Positions 1-7,791 of a DNA stretch of 43,814 nucleotides are shown here, piece after piece (the stretch's first letter is position 1; each line of letters opens with the position of its first letter). The position numbers were made by a program, and so were the translations under genes. The stretch comes from a virus: the IMG/VR virus record IMGVR_UViG_3300023229_000029, positions 1-43,814 of that record, one strand, 5' to 3'. The notes under the pieces are model-generated. The model made no database searches. It was given only the letters and a program-made list of their open reading frames with translations, and was not told where the DNA came from.

Positions 1-1
1 T

Positions 2-406
2 ATGGCAAATACTACATTCTCAGGACCAGTCCGATCGGAAAATGGTTTTGAATCAATAACAACAAATACAACAACAGGTACTGTAACAACTAACGCTACT
101 TACGGAACAAGTATCACAGGTGGTGTTCAATCATTATCCGGTGCTGGTGCAGTTGATTTAACTAACTTAATAACTGAATTAACTACTACTGGAGCTGATG
201 CATTAACTTTAGCTGATGGGACAACTTCAGGCCAAATCAAAATTGTTACTATGATTGTTGATGGTGGAGATGGAACTTTAACTCCAGTTACATTTGCAAA
301 TGGAACTACAATTACGTTCGATGCAGTAGCTGAATCAGCTACTTTAGTTTGGAATAGTACTATTGGTTGGGTTGCAACTTCAGTTCAAGGTGCAACAATA
401 GCTTAA
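2..406 (+). CDS. Probable virion structural protein
   Basis: A 134-residue, Thr/Gly/Ala-rich protein with no Cys and a beta-strand-like pattern, starting MANTTFSGPVRS. Short proteins with this kind of start are common among marine phage structural genes (from memory). It precedes another small structural-type gene that also starts MANT. The ATG lies at the second base of the window, so its ribosome binding site is out of view and a longer N-terminus cannot be excluded. The exact role (head decoration, fibre or other) is unknown. Confidence 0.7.
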   Translation: MANTTFSGPVRSENGFESITTNTTTGTVTTNATYGTSITGGVQSLSGAGAVDLTNLITELTTTGADALTLADGTTSGQIKIVTMIVDGGDGTLTPVTFANGTTITFDAVAESATLVWNSTIGWVATSVQGATIA

Positions 407-420
407 TAATTAATAACTCT

Positions 421-446
421 GTGAGAGAGAGTAATGTCTCTCTCAC
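421..446 (+). promoter_or_regulatory. Intercistronic perfect hairpin
   Basis: A 10-bp perfect inverted repeat (421-430 with 437-446; arms GTGAGAGAGA and TCTCTCTCAC) encloses a 6-base loop. It lies between two structural genes and is followed by the AGGAGA ribosome binding site of the next gene. There is no T-run after it, so a complete Rho-independent terminator is unlikely. An mRNA-stabilising or processing hairpin that sets different levels of the two structural proteins is more plausible. Confidence 0.55.
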
Positions 447-466
447 CATGATAGGAGAACAATAAA

Positions 467-877
467 ATGGCAAATACAATAACAGGTCCAGCAATTCAAT
501 TTCAAGGTGACCGAAAATTAATTAACACATGCTTTGTCTTAGCTGACGGAGGAAATGCAAGTTCTATTACTTTAGTGGATGTTTCAACACTTACACCTAG
601 TGGAGGAAATAATTGCACTCGAGTAGCATTAAACAAAATATGGTATCAAGGTGCTGGAGCATCAAATTCTTCCGCAACGATGACTTGGGACGCTACCACA
701 GACGTTCCTTTTCTTTCTTTAAACTATGATAATAACTTTGATTTTTCTAGTTTTGGAGCACTTCAAAATACACAGGCCGCGGGTTATTCAGGGGATGTTC
801 TTCTAGAAATTCCAGCTACAAGTGTCGCGGGCCAAGAGTACGTGGTTTGGTGCGAATGGATTAAGTATTACGATTAA
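467..877 (+). CDS. Probable virion structural protein
   Basis: A 136-residue protein beginning MANTITGPAIQF, with alternating hydrophobic/polar strands and aromatic residues typical of a beta-rich virion protein. A clear AGGAGA ribosome binding site lies 9-14 bases upstream. It sits between another small structural-type gene and a DUF6321-like gene. I do not recognise a named family. A decoration or minor capsid protein is inferred from neighbourhood only. Confidence 0.7.
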   Translation: MANTITGPAIQFQGDRKLINTCFVLADGGNASSITLVDVSTLTPSGGNNCTRVALNKIWYQGAGASNSSATMTWDATTDVPFLSLNYDNNFDFSSFGALQNTQAAGYSGDVLLEIPATSVAGQEYVVWCEWIKYYD

Positions 878-879
878 AT

Positions 880-1152
880 ATGGAAATAAAAACTTCCGTT
901 AAATCTGGTAATTTTCGCCCTACAAAAAGTGGGGCGGGGATGACTACTAAAGGAGTTAAAGCTTATAGAAAAGCAAACCCTGGATCTAAATTAAAAACGG
1001 CTGTTACAGGTAAAGTTAAACCTGGATCTAAAGCTGCCAAAAGACGTAAATCTTATTGTGCAAGGAGCGCTGGTCAAATGAAACAATTCCCTAAAGCAGC
1101 AGCTGACCCAAAGTCTAGGCTTAGACAAGCTAGAAAAAGATGGAAGTGTTAA
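880..1152 (+). CDS. DUF6321-like basic phage protein
   Basis: A 90-residue, strongly basic protein. Its central block (NPGSKLKTAVTGKVKPGSKA, then RRKSYCARSAGQM) and the ending RLRQARKRWKC match what I remember of DUF6321, a family frequent in marine phages. Function is unknown. The charge (many Lys/Arg, two conserved-looking Cys) suggests nucleic-acid contact or packaging into the particle. The start follows the previous stop by two bases, so translation is probably coupled. Confidence 0.8.
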   Translation: MEIKTSVKSGNFRPTKSGAGMTTKGVKAYRKANPGSKLKTAVTGKVKPGSKAAKRRKSYCARSAGQMKQFPKAAADPKSRLRQARKRWKC

Positions 1153-1155
1153 AAA

Positions 1156-1530
1156 ATGAATTTCAAATACATAGCAGGTATACCAGTTATTATCTCAATT
1201 TTAGTAGCAATTTATTCTGGTATTAATTACGCATCCAAACTTACTAATATTATTGATGACAATGAAAAACAGATCATGATGTTAAAAAAAGATGTTAGTG
1301 ATAATAGTAAAAAATATTCAGAAGCCAGGGAAGAGATGTTTCGTGAACTAACACAATTAAATAATTGGTTAGGTAGAGTTGAAGCAACTGCAAAAACTGT
1401 TGAGAAACTTATTTATGAAACAGCATCAAGAGCAGAACTAGAAGCTCTTAATAATTCTTATTACAAACTTAATGATAGTATTCGTCAGATAGAGTACGAT
1501 ATTAAATCTCTTAAAGATGGCGGGTACTAA
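1156..1530 (+). CDS. Small membrane-anchored coiled-coil protein
   Basis: A 124-residue protein with one N-terminal membrane segment (about residues 5-25). A long heptad-like helical region rich in Lys/Glu/Asn follows (about 35-120). It is the first of three genes (with 1530 and 2216) that share a TM-plus-coiled-coil design. Such anchored coiled coils occur in inner-membrane spanins and other lysis accessories, but nothing here proves that. Its stop overlaps the next ATG (TAATG). Confidence 0.65.
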   Translation: MNFKYIAGIPVIISILVAIYSGINYASKLTNIIDDNEKQIMMLKKDVSDNSKKYSEAREEMFRELTQLNNWLGRVEATAKTVEKLIYETASRAELEALNNSYYKLNDSIRQIEYDIKSLKDGGY

Positions 1531-1799
1531 TGCAGGTTGACCTTAATATTAAAACCCTAGTTTTAATAGGTACAATTTTATCAGCGCTGATAGGTAATGT
1601 TTTTATTGTAGGTAAAATACATTCAGACTTTGAAGTTATTAAAACTAAAGTTGTAGTATTAGAAAAATCACAAAACGTATTAAGTATTAAACAAGAAGTC
1701 TTAGAATTAAGTTATAAAATTAAAGGAATTAAACTTCAAATAGATCCTGAATACAGAACTCTCTGTCAAAAAGATATGAGCAATATTGTCTGCCAATGA
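1530..1799 (+). CDS. Small membrane-anchored protein
   Basis: An 89-residue protein with a membrane helix at about residues 8-28, then a helical segment and two Cys near the C-terminus. It starts at a TAATG junction with the upstream coiled-coil gene and ends in an ATGA overlap with the secreted protein downstream. The three are almost certainly co-translated. An inner-membrane half of a lysis (spanin-like) pair with the next gene is possible but is inferred only from topology. Confidence 0.6.
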   Translation: MQVDLNIKTLVLIGTILSALIGNVFIVGKIHSDFEVIKTKVVVLEKSQNVLSIKQEVLELSYKIKGIKLQIDPEYRTLCQKDMSNIVCQ

Positions 1800-2203
1800 A
1801 ATCATTACTAGTTATTTGGATAATTATATTATCAATATTGATAGTTCCTTTTGCTTTTGCACAAAACGAATACCTTAATGGTGGTCAGCATTGTAATAAC
1901 CATAGTTTAGAGCCTTATATGGAATATAGATTGAATGAACAACTTTATGATAATTCTAGTGGTAATAATAGTAGAGGTAATAATGGAATGATAGGGATGC
2001 GTTATAACTACAGCTTTGGAGGTACTTGTACCTCAGAATACAAAAGTATTATGCTTGAAAATGAAAAACTTAAACAAGAGTTAGAAATGTTAAAAGTATG
2101 TTCTAGATATAAAGACCTAGAATTAGGTAAAGAGTTTGAAACAGTAAGAAAAAAATGTCAGGGAGTTAATAAAAAACCTCTCAGTGAATCAACAAATAAA
2201 TGA
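1796..2203 (+). CDS. Secreted small Cys-containing protein
   Basis: A 135-residue protein with a good N-terminal signal sequence: Lys after Met, a long hydrophobic core, and an AFA|QN cleavage site near residue 22. The mature part has four Cys and a helical region at about 80-105. There is no lipobox Cys at the cleavage site, so it is not a typical outer-membrane lipoprotein spanin. It should act outside the cytoplasm. It starts in an ATGA overlap with the membrane protein upstream, suggesting a functional pair. Family not recognised. Confidence 0.65.
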   Translation: MKSLLVIWIIILSILIVPFAFAQNEYLNGGQHCNNHSLEPYMEYRLNEQLYDNSSGNNSRGNNGMIGMRYNYSFGGTCTSEYKSIMLENEKLKQELEMLKVCSRYKDLELGKEFETVRKKCQGVNKKPLSESTNK

Positions 2204-2215
2204 TAGGATAATGCC

Positions 2216-2428
2216 ATGAAAATAGAACTTAAACATTTAATTTCATTTTTACCTTTGGTCTTAGCTTTTGGTATCCTTTATGGAACTTTTACAACTAAGA
2301 TAGAGGCACTTGAAACTAAGGTTGAGACTATGGAAGGCATAAGTACTGATGTTGCTATTATTAAAGAAAAAATAATGTGGATGGAAGATTTTATGCTTAA
2401 AACCTATCAAGGTGATTATAAATTATAA
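2216..2428 (+). CDS. Small membrane-anchored coiled-coil protein
   Basis: A 70-residue protein with a hydrophobic helix at about residues 8-25 and a short coiled coil (about 28-62, with repeated LETKVET-type heptads). An AGGA ribosome binding site lies upstream. It resembles the two TM/coiled-coil genes at 1156 and 1530 in layout but not in sequence. The stop overlaps the next start (TAATG). Role unknown; lysis or membrane-associated assembly are guesses. Confidence 0.6.
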   Translation: MKIELKHLISFLPLVLAFGILYGTFTTKIEALETKVETMEGISTDVAIIKEKIMWMEDFMLKTYQGDYKL

Positions 2429-2637
2429 TGGCCATATCAAGGTCTCAAATGTCTCAACAAGTATCCGTAGGAGGAAATAAAATGACAAAACCTGGGTTAT
2501 ATGCAAACATTCATGCAAAACGCAAAAGAATCAAAGCTGGCAGTAATGAGAAAATGAGAAAACCAGGGAGCTCAGGATCTCCAACATCCAATAGCTTTAA
2601 AAAAGCAGCTAAGACAGTCAAAAAAAAGAAAACTTAG
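2428..2637 (+). CDS. Small basic phage protein
   Basis: A 69-residue, Lys-rich protein with Gly/Ser-rich linkers. The stretch MTKPGLYANIHAKRKRIKAG and the C-terminal Lys run recall a small basic family repeatedly found in marine phage structural regions (from memory, no function known). It could bind DNA or RNA or ride in the virion. It is coupled on both sides: TAATG at the start, and its TAG shares one base with the next GTG start. Confidence 0.65.
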   Translation: MAISRSQMSQQVSVGGNKMTKPGLYANIHAKRKRIKAGSNEKMRKPGSSGSPTSNSFKKAAKTVKKKKT

Positions 2638-3212
2638 TGTCAAGAAGAAAACAAGCCGAAAAAATTAAAGCAGACGTTATTCAATGGTCTAAAAAAGTTT
2701 TAGAACCTATGAATAAACACATAGGTTTTCCAGCCTGTCCTTTTGCAGCTAAATGGAGAAAAGAAAATAAAGTACGAATTGAAGTTCGTATGGATAAAAC
2801 GAAATACGAAAAACATCTCACTGATGCAATTAAATCTTGGAACAAAAAACAACATGATATTATTATATATTGTGACCCTTTTTGGTCCCAATATACTCCC
2901 GAACAATTTCAAGAAAAAATAGATTTTTATAATAAAACTTATAACAAAAGAGACGTGTATTTTATGGGATTTCATCCTGAAACTCCTGCTAGCCCTGATG
3001 AACAAGATTTTTTGTGTGATCCTACAGAAGAACCCGTAGAACATTCAGATTTAGAGTACTCTATGATGCTAGTACAGAAGTTTAAACAACTTTATGAAGC
3101 GAGTTGCAAACTGCATAAGATAGGTTATTATGAGAAGTGGCCTGTTGAGTATTACAATGAAGTTGTAAAAACTAGACAAGACACTTACGAAAAACTATTT
3201 AAAAAGGAGTAA
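2637..3212 (+). CDS. Conserved phage protein of unknown function
   Basis: A 191-residue, charged, mostly helical protein with many aromatic residues (for example DPFWSQYTPEQFQEKIDFYN) and no membrane segment. The start is GTG at 2637, overlapping the previous stop as TAGTG. I recognise this as a type that recurs in marine phage structural modules but know no function. Its place just before the head-tail adaptor genes suggests a virion or assembly role. Confidence 0.65.
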   Translation: MSRRKQAEKIKADVIQWSKKVLEPMNKHIGFPACPFAAKWRKENKVRIEVRMDKTKYEKHLTDAIKSWNKKQHDIIIYCDPFWSQYTPEQFQEKIDFYNKTYNKRDVYFMGFHPETPASPDEQDFLCDPTEEPVEHSDLEYSMMLVQKFKQLYEASCKLHKIGYYEKWPVEYYNEVVKTRQDTYEKLFKKE

Positions 3213-3216
3213 TATT

Positions 3217-3351
3217 ATGATGAAAAAGAAACAAGTAATTAAAAAAAGAGGTGGCGGCATGGCTAAAAAGAAACAAGTCATGAAAAAGCGTGGTGGCGGT
3301 ATGATGAAAAGCATGAGCAAAGGTGGATCTGCTAAGTCCAAAAAAAGTTAA
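3217..3351 (+). CDS. Tiny Lys/Gly-rich repeat protein
   Basis: A 44-residue ORF with an AAGGAG ribosome binding site placed inside the end of the upstream gene. The protein contains the unit KKKQV(I/M)KKRGGGM twice, followed by a Met/Ser/Lys-rich tail. It is extremely basic, so DNA or RNA binding, or packaging in the virion, is plausible. Small Lys-rich genes occupy similar spots in other marine phages. Function unknown. Confidence 0.55.
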   Translation: MMKKKQVIKKRGGGMAKKKQVMKKRGGGMMKSMSKGGSAKSKKS

Positions 3352-3357
3352 TTATTT

Positions 3358-4038
3358 ATGGCTACTTCAGGAACAACCACTTTTAATCTAGACATAGATG
3401 ATGTCATAGAAGACGCTTACGAAAGATGTGGTGTTGAAACTAGATCAGGATATGATCTTAAATCAGCTAGACGTAGTCTTAACATTTTATTTCAAGAGTG
3501 GATGAACAGAGGAGTTCATTTATGGAAAGTTGAAAATGTAACTGCAAATTTAACTGCTGGAACTACTACTTACACTGCTCCAAGTGATGCTAGTGATCTT
3601 TTAGAAATGACTTTTAGAAGAGTTTCAGGAGGAAATACTACTGATACTACAATGTCAAAAATATCTAGATCAGAGTATCAATCTTTACCTAATAAATTTT
3701 CTCAAGGACAACCTACTCAATATTATGTTGAAAGAAATTTATCTAATGTAGAAATTAGTTTATATCAAACACCTGACACTACTGACACTCAAATAAATTA
3801 TAATTATATAGGAAGAATACAGGATGTTGGAGCTTATACAGACCAGCCCGATGCACCTTTCAGATTTTTACCCTGCATGGTATCAGGACTGGCTTTTTAT
3901 TTATCTCAAAAAAAGAATCCTCAAATGACTCAATCTTTAAAACTTTATTATGAAGACGAGTTACAGAGAGCTTTAATAGAGGATAGTCAAAGAGCATCCG
4001 TTCACATCGTTCCTAGAAGCTATTATATAGGTTCCTAG
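3358..4038 (+). CDS. P22 gp4-like head-to-tail adaptor
   Basis: A 226-residue protein with an N-terminal helical part (DVIEDAYERCGVETRSGYDL, then RRSLNILFQEWMNRG). This is the signature I associate with the P22 gp4-type tail accessory/adaptor family of podoviruses. A beta-rich middle and a helical C-terminus follow. It would sit between portal and tail nozzle and close the neck after packaging. It is followed directly by a Zn-binding structural protein and a second adaptor. The portal gene itself is not in the window. Confidence 0.75.
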   Translation: MATSGTTTFNLDIDDVIEDAYERCGVETRSGYDLKSARRSLNILFQEWMNRGVHLWKVENVTANLTAGTTTYTAPSDASDLLEMTFRRVSGGNTTDTTMSKISRSEYQSLPNKFSQGQPTQYYVERNLSNVEISLYQTPDTTDTQINYNYIGRIQDVGAYTDQPDAPFRFLPCMVSGLAFYLSQKKNPQMTQSLKLYYEDELQRALIEDSQRASVHIVPRSYYIGS

Positions 4039-4039
4039 T

Positions 4040-4372
4040 ATGTCTACCTTTGCAACAGGTAAATTCGCTTTAGCTCTTTGCGATAGATGCGGACAACAAT
4101 ATGATTTTCATCAGTTAAGAGAAGAATGGAACCGACTAATGACGTGTCCTGAATGCTTTGAAGTAAAACATCCTCAATTAAATCCCCCCTATCATGCTGG
4201 AGATGCTCAGGCTCTACCTTGGGCTAGGCCTGCGAGACAAGAGCCAATGACTGTTTTTGTAGGGGCTCCAGGAGACTCTGCATTTGAATCAAATGGAATG
4301 CAACCATCTAAACAAATCAGGCAGTTGCTTGTCAGTTCATTTGTTGGTAATGTGACAGTGGTGATATCATGA
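4040..4372 (+). CDS. Zinc-ribbon virion-associated protein
   Basis: A 110-residue protein with two CxxC knuckles (C14/C17 and C36/C39) around a helical linker, forming a probable zinc ribbon in the first 45 residues. A Pro-rich section (about 48-70) and a hydrophobic C-terminus follow. Proteins with this CDRCG...CPECF layout recur next to head-tail adaptor genes in marine phages (from memory). Its ATG follows the adaptor stop by one base and its end overlaps the next gene by four bases. Confidence 0.7.
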   Translation: MSTFATGKFALALCDRCGQQYDFHQLREEWNRLMTCPECFEVKHPQLNPPYHAGDAQALPWARPARQEPMTVFVGAPGDSAFESNGMQPSKQIRQLLVSSFVGNVTVVIS

Positions 4373-5049
4373 ATTATTCTGAACTTTTAACAAATGTAAG
4401 AAACTACACTGAAGTATCTAGTGATGTGCTAAGCAATGCTGTTATTAATGTTTTTATTACTAACACTGAAAATAGGATCGCTAGACAACTAGATAGTGAT
4501 GATCAAAGAAGATATGCTACTACAGCCACTGTGTCCAATAATTCTTTTTTAGATGTCTCAGGACCTGAAGGAGGTTTTCGATTTGCTAGGGCATTACAAC
4601 TTGTTAAATCAGATGATACAAGAATTTGGCTACAACAGAGAGATGCTACTTTTATGGACGAATACGCTGTAGAAAGATCTACTACAGATGCAAATTTTAC
4701 TGGTCAACCTAAATACTGGGGAAATTGGAACAATAATACCTTAATAGTGGCTCCTACTCCTGATCAAGTTTATACCATAGAAATGTGGTACGATGAGACT
4801 CCTGAACACATAGATACTACTAGTGGCACTGCTACTACTTTTATATCAAATAATGCTCCTGAAGTATTATTGTATGCAGTTTTAGGAGAAACTTTTTCTT
4901 ACTTGAAAAACCCTCAAGATATGCAATTATACGAAGCTAAGTATCAAGGTGCCCTGCAAGATTTTGCACAGGAACAGATGGGACGTAAACGTAGGGATGA
5001 GTATCAAAATGGTGTGTTACGAATTCCAATGAAATCTATGACACCATAA
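4369..5049 (+). CDS. Phage adaptor/tail nozzle-like protein
   Basis: A 226-residue protein: N-terminal helical part with FITNTENRIARQLDSDDQRR, a beta-rich centre (YWGNWNNNTLIVAPTPDQ) and a C-terminal helical part (LLYAVLGETFSYLKNPQDMQ). I associate this layout with the SU10-type adaptor family of short-tailed phages. It starts in an ATGA overlap with the zinc-ribbon gene. It probably forms part of the neck between portal and tail hub. Confidence 0.7.
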   Translation: MNYSELLTNVRNYTEVSSDVLSNAVINVFITNTENRIARQLDSDDQRRYATTATVSNNSFLDVSGPEGGFRFARALQLVKSDDTRIWLQQRDATFMDEYAVERSTTDANFTGQPKYWGNWNNNTLIVAPTPDQVYTIEMWYDETPEHIDTTSGTATTFISNNAPEVLLYAVLGETFSYLKNPQDMQLYEAKYQGALQDFAQEQMGRKRRDEYQNGVLRIPMKSMTP

Positions 5050-5065
5050 AAAAAGGAGTAATAAA

Positions 5066-5509
5066 ATGACAATTGATCAAGCAGTATGTGCTTCATTTAA
5101 ACAGGAGCTGTTAGCAGGTGACCATAATATCGATGGCGATACAATTAATCTAGCTTTATTTACAAGTTCAGCAACATTAAATGGAAACACAACAGCCTAC
5201 ACCACAACAAACGAAGTAGGTAATTCAGGAACATACGCAGCAGGTGGAGCAACTCTAGCGAGTGCAACTATCGGCTTAACAGCAACTAGTGCGACAGCTT
5301 CAACAGCATTTGTTGATTTTGCAAACGTAAGTTTTACATCAGCAACAATTTCAGCTCAAGCAGCTGTGATCTATAACAGATCTTCAGCAAATACTAACGC
5401 AGCTATTTGTGTTCTTGATTTTGGCGCAGTAAAAACATCGACAAACGGTACATTCACAATCGCATTCCCAACAAATGATGCATCAAGTTCTATATTAAGA
5501 ATATCCTAG
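5066..5509 (+). CDS. Probable virion structural protein
   Basis: A 147-residue protein, rich in Ala/Thr/Ser and beta strands, preceded by an AAGGAG ribosome binding site 9 bases before the ATG. It starts with a short helical part, then a DTINLALFTSSATL strand and ends ASSSILRIS. This kind of small all-beta protein is frequent in marine phage tail modules (from memory); decoration or fibre attachment are possible roles. It lies between the adaptor and a repeat-rich fibre-like gene. Confidence 0.7.
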   Translation: MTIDQAVCASFKQELLAGDHNIDGDTINLALFTSSATLNGNTTAYTTTNEVGNSGTYAAGGATLASATIGLTATSATASTAFVDFANVSFTSATISAQAAVIYNRSSANTNAAICVLDFGAVKTSTNGTFTIAFPTNDASSSILRIS

Positions 5510-5523
5510 TCTAGGAGGTCTCC

Positions 5524-6255
5524 ATGGCAGATTTACAAGGTTGGGGTAGAGGCACCTGGAGTTCAGGTTCTTGGGGAGAATTTATCCCTGTCGAAGTTAC
5601 AGGTAATCAAGTCAATACCTCTTTAGCAGACGTATCTGTTTCCGTAGGAACAGGAGTTATTGTTTCTGCAACAGGACTTCCAATTAATTCAACTTTAGCA
5701 GGCGTATCTGTTTCCGTAGGAATAGAAGTTAATCCAAATCCTGTTGTAATCAATACAAGTCTAGGGTCAGTAGACATAGAGATTAGTTCAGTTATTGAAC
5801 CAGCCGCTGTTACATTAACTACTACTTTAGATAATGTTACTGTTATTGAAGGAACAGGAATTATTGTCTCTGCAACAGGACTTCCAATTAATTCAACTTT
5901 AGATAATGTCACTGTTTCCGTAGGAACAGGAGTTATTGTTAATCCAAATCCTGTTGTAATCAATACAAGTCTAGGGTCAGTAGACATAGAGATTAGTTCA
6001 GTTATTGAACCAGCCGCTGTTACATTAACTACTACTTTAGATAATGTCACTGTTTCCGTAGGAACAGGAGTTATTGTCTCTGCAACAGGGATAGGTATGA
6101 CCTTTAGTGAGGCTTCTATATCTCCTACTGGTGATGCTTTAGTTTTCCCAACTTCATTAACTATGACCTTATCCTTAGCTAATATATATTCAACTCCATG
6201 GGCTAATGTAGTCACAAATGCAAATAATACTTGGACAGGGGTAGACGCAGCTTAG
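5524..6255 (+). CDS. Repeat-rich fibre-like structural protein
   Basis: A 243-residue protein. The N-terminus carries a Trp/Gly motif (GWGRGTWSSGSWGE, residues 6-19). Most of the rest is internal repeats of Val/Thr/Ser strands (SVSVGTGVIV, LPINSTL, NTSLGSVDIEISSVIEP). This is typical of an elongated beta-structured fibre. An AGGAGG ribosome binding site lies upstream. A similar Trp/Gly motif occurs in the gp10-like protein at 13187. The DNA repeats behind it could vary in number by recombination. Confidence 0.7.
   Translation: MADLQGWGRGTWSSGSWGEFIPVEVTGNQVNTSLADVSVSVGTGVIVSATGLPINSTLAGVSVSVGIEVNPNPVVINTSLGSVDIEISSVIEPAAVTLTTTLDNVTVIEGTGIIVSATGLPINSTLDNVTVSVGTGVIVNPNPVVINTSLGSVDIEISSVIEPAAVTLTTTLDNVTVSVGTGVIVSATGIGMTFSEASISPTGDALVFPTSLTMTLSLANIYSTPWANVVTNANNTWTGVDAA
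5728..6047 (+). repeat. 210-bp period direct repeat in fibre-like gene
   Basis: The 110 bases 5728-5837 recur without a mismatch at 5938-6047, a spacing of 210 bases. Shorter related blocks (the SATGLPINSTL coding segment near 5660 and again near 5865) lie around it. The reading frame is preserved because the period is a multiple of three. Near-identity at DNA level, not only protein level, implies recent duplication or ongoing homogenisation. Confidence 0.85.
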
Positions 6256-6256
6256 T

Positions 6257-7744
6257 TTGTCTAAAATTTTAGTAGGACTGTATATATGTAGACATGACGC
6301 AAACATGTGTACATTTGATGGAAAAAATTTCAAATATCTACAATTAGAAAGATATTTTAATATTAAGCATTATTCTAATCCTAATCTTTTTGAATGGCAA
6401 AAAATTTTAAAGGATGTCTTTCATTATGATACATCTGATGTAAAAGCCATAGGCATATCGTTAAATAATAATTATAATGGAAACTATTATCAAAATCAAA
6501 ACGATGTTGTCGAACAAAAAAATATTTTTAATTTAGACGTACCTACCTTCAATGTTGATCATCATTACGCACATGCCTTATCTTCTTTAAGCAATACTAA
6601 AAATCATTTTGTATCTGACTGTCAAGGTAACTATAGAAGATGGATGTCTGTATTAGATGATAAAAAAATTATTGACACAAAACATGATCCAATGAACGGT
6701 AAATCATTTGGTCTTGCCTTAGATGAGATGGGATTTTTTATGGGAGTTGGGCCTGCTTATCATTTTGATAATGCAGGAAAAATAATGGCTTTTAATGGAT
6801 ATGGTGAAATTAATAATACTTATTTAGATTTTATGAATAAGTATGGATTAGAGCATTCTCAAATAACACTTGAATACAATAACTTAGAGAATGTTTTAAA
6901 TAAATTTTTGACTCCAAAAGATACATGGGATTTTGTCAAAACTTTTCATCATAGGTACTCTATATTATTTGAAGAATATTTAAAAAAATTTTTTAAAGAA
7001 AAAGATTCTTTTACTTACTCAGGAGGAGTAATGCAGAACATTGTTATTAATACTAAATTAAGAGAAAAGTTTTCAAATATTGAAATTAATCCTATAGGAT
7101 ATGATGGAGGATTATCAATAGGAGCTCTCGAAGCAGTAAGACAAATATATGATTATCCTAAAATTAAAATATCCAATTATCCTTTTATTCAAGAAGATGA
7201 GTGTCCTGAAGAACCTACACAAGACACAATAAATAAAACTGCTGAGTTGTTGGCTCAAGGTAAAGTTATAATGTGGTATCAAGGTAAAGGAGAAGCTGGT
7301 CCAAGAGCTTTAGGTAATAGATCAATATTAGTAAATCCAAATGTTAAATATGCCAAAGAAATGGTTAATGAAAAAGTAAAAAAGAGAGAGTGGTATAGAC
7401 CATACGGAGCTAGTGTAAAATTAGATAAATATAAAGATTATTTTAAATTAGATTGGGAGAGTCCATACATGCTATATCAGGCTCAATGTCTTGATCCTTT
7501 TAATTTGCAATCAATTACTCATGCAGATGGCACTTGTAGAATACAGACGGTCTCATCTACTAATAAAATATTTTATAGTTTATTGGACAGTTTTGACAAA
7601 ATTACAGGTTTTCCAATACTATTAAACACTTCTATGAATTTGCCTGGATATCCAATAACAGGGAGTTTTAATACTACAAAAAAAATGTTTGACAATTCGC
7701 AAGCTGATATATTAATCATAGGTAATGAAATACTTAAAAAGTAG
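6257..7744 (+). CDS. NodU-type carbamoyltransferase
   Basis: A 495-residue member of the NodU/CmcH/TobZ carbamoyltransferase family. The N-terminal Kae1-like domain carries the early ICRHDANMC motif, the HHYAH metal-binding motif (H102, H106) and D121. The C-terminal YrdC-like domain carries the hallmark GEAGPRALGNRSIL. The family moves carbamoyl from carbamoyl phosphate through carbamoyl-adenylate to a hydroxyl of a sugar or small molecule. The start is TTG at 6257, two bases after the previous stop; the next ATG would delete the conserved HDA motif. It lies between two fibre-type genes, suggesting a late role in modifying a surface glycan or virion component. Confidence 0.9.
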   Translation: MSKILVGLYICRHDANMCTFDGKNFKYLQLERYFNIKHYSNPNLFEWQKILKDVFHYDTSDVKAIGISLNNNYNGNYYQNQNDVVEQKNIFNLDVPTFNVDHHYAHALSSLSNTKNHFVSDCQGNYRRWMSVLDDKKIIDTKHDPMNGKSFGLALDEMGFFMGVGPAYHFDNAGKIMAFNGYGEINNTYLDFMNKYGLEHSQITLEYNNLENVLNKFLTPKDTWDFVKTFHHRYSILFEEYLKKFFKEKDSFTYSGGVMQNIVINTKLREKFSNIEINPIGYDGGLSIGALEAVRQIYDYPKIKISNYPFIQEDECPEEPTQDTINKTAELLAQGKVIMWYQGKGEAGPRALGNRSILVNPNVKYAKEMVNEKVKKREWYRPYGASVKLDKYKDYFKLDWESPYMLYQAQCLDPFNLQSITHADGTCRIQTVSSTNKIFYSLLDSFDKITGFPILLNTSMNLPGYPITGSFNTTKKMFDNSQADILIIGNEILKK

Positions 7745-7791
7745 TTGAGTATGTCAATAAAAAAGAGTAAATTTTAACGAGGTTATAAAAA

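Noticed and set aside
2700-3044. Minus-strand open frame of 114 codons
   Set aside because: Phe/Ile-rich low-complexity translation, antisense to a coupled plus-strand gene, no start context.
5607-6215. Long minus-strand open frame opposite the repeat-rich fibre gene
   Set aside because: It is a by-product of the repetitive Val/Thr coding sequence, has no ribosome binding site or family-like pattern, and lies antisense to a well-supported gene.
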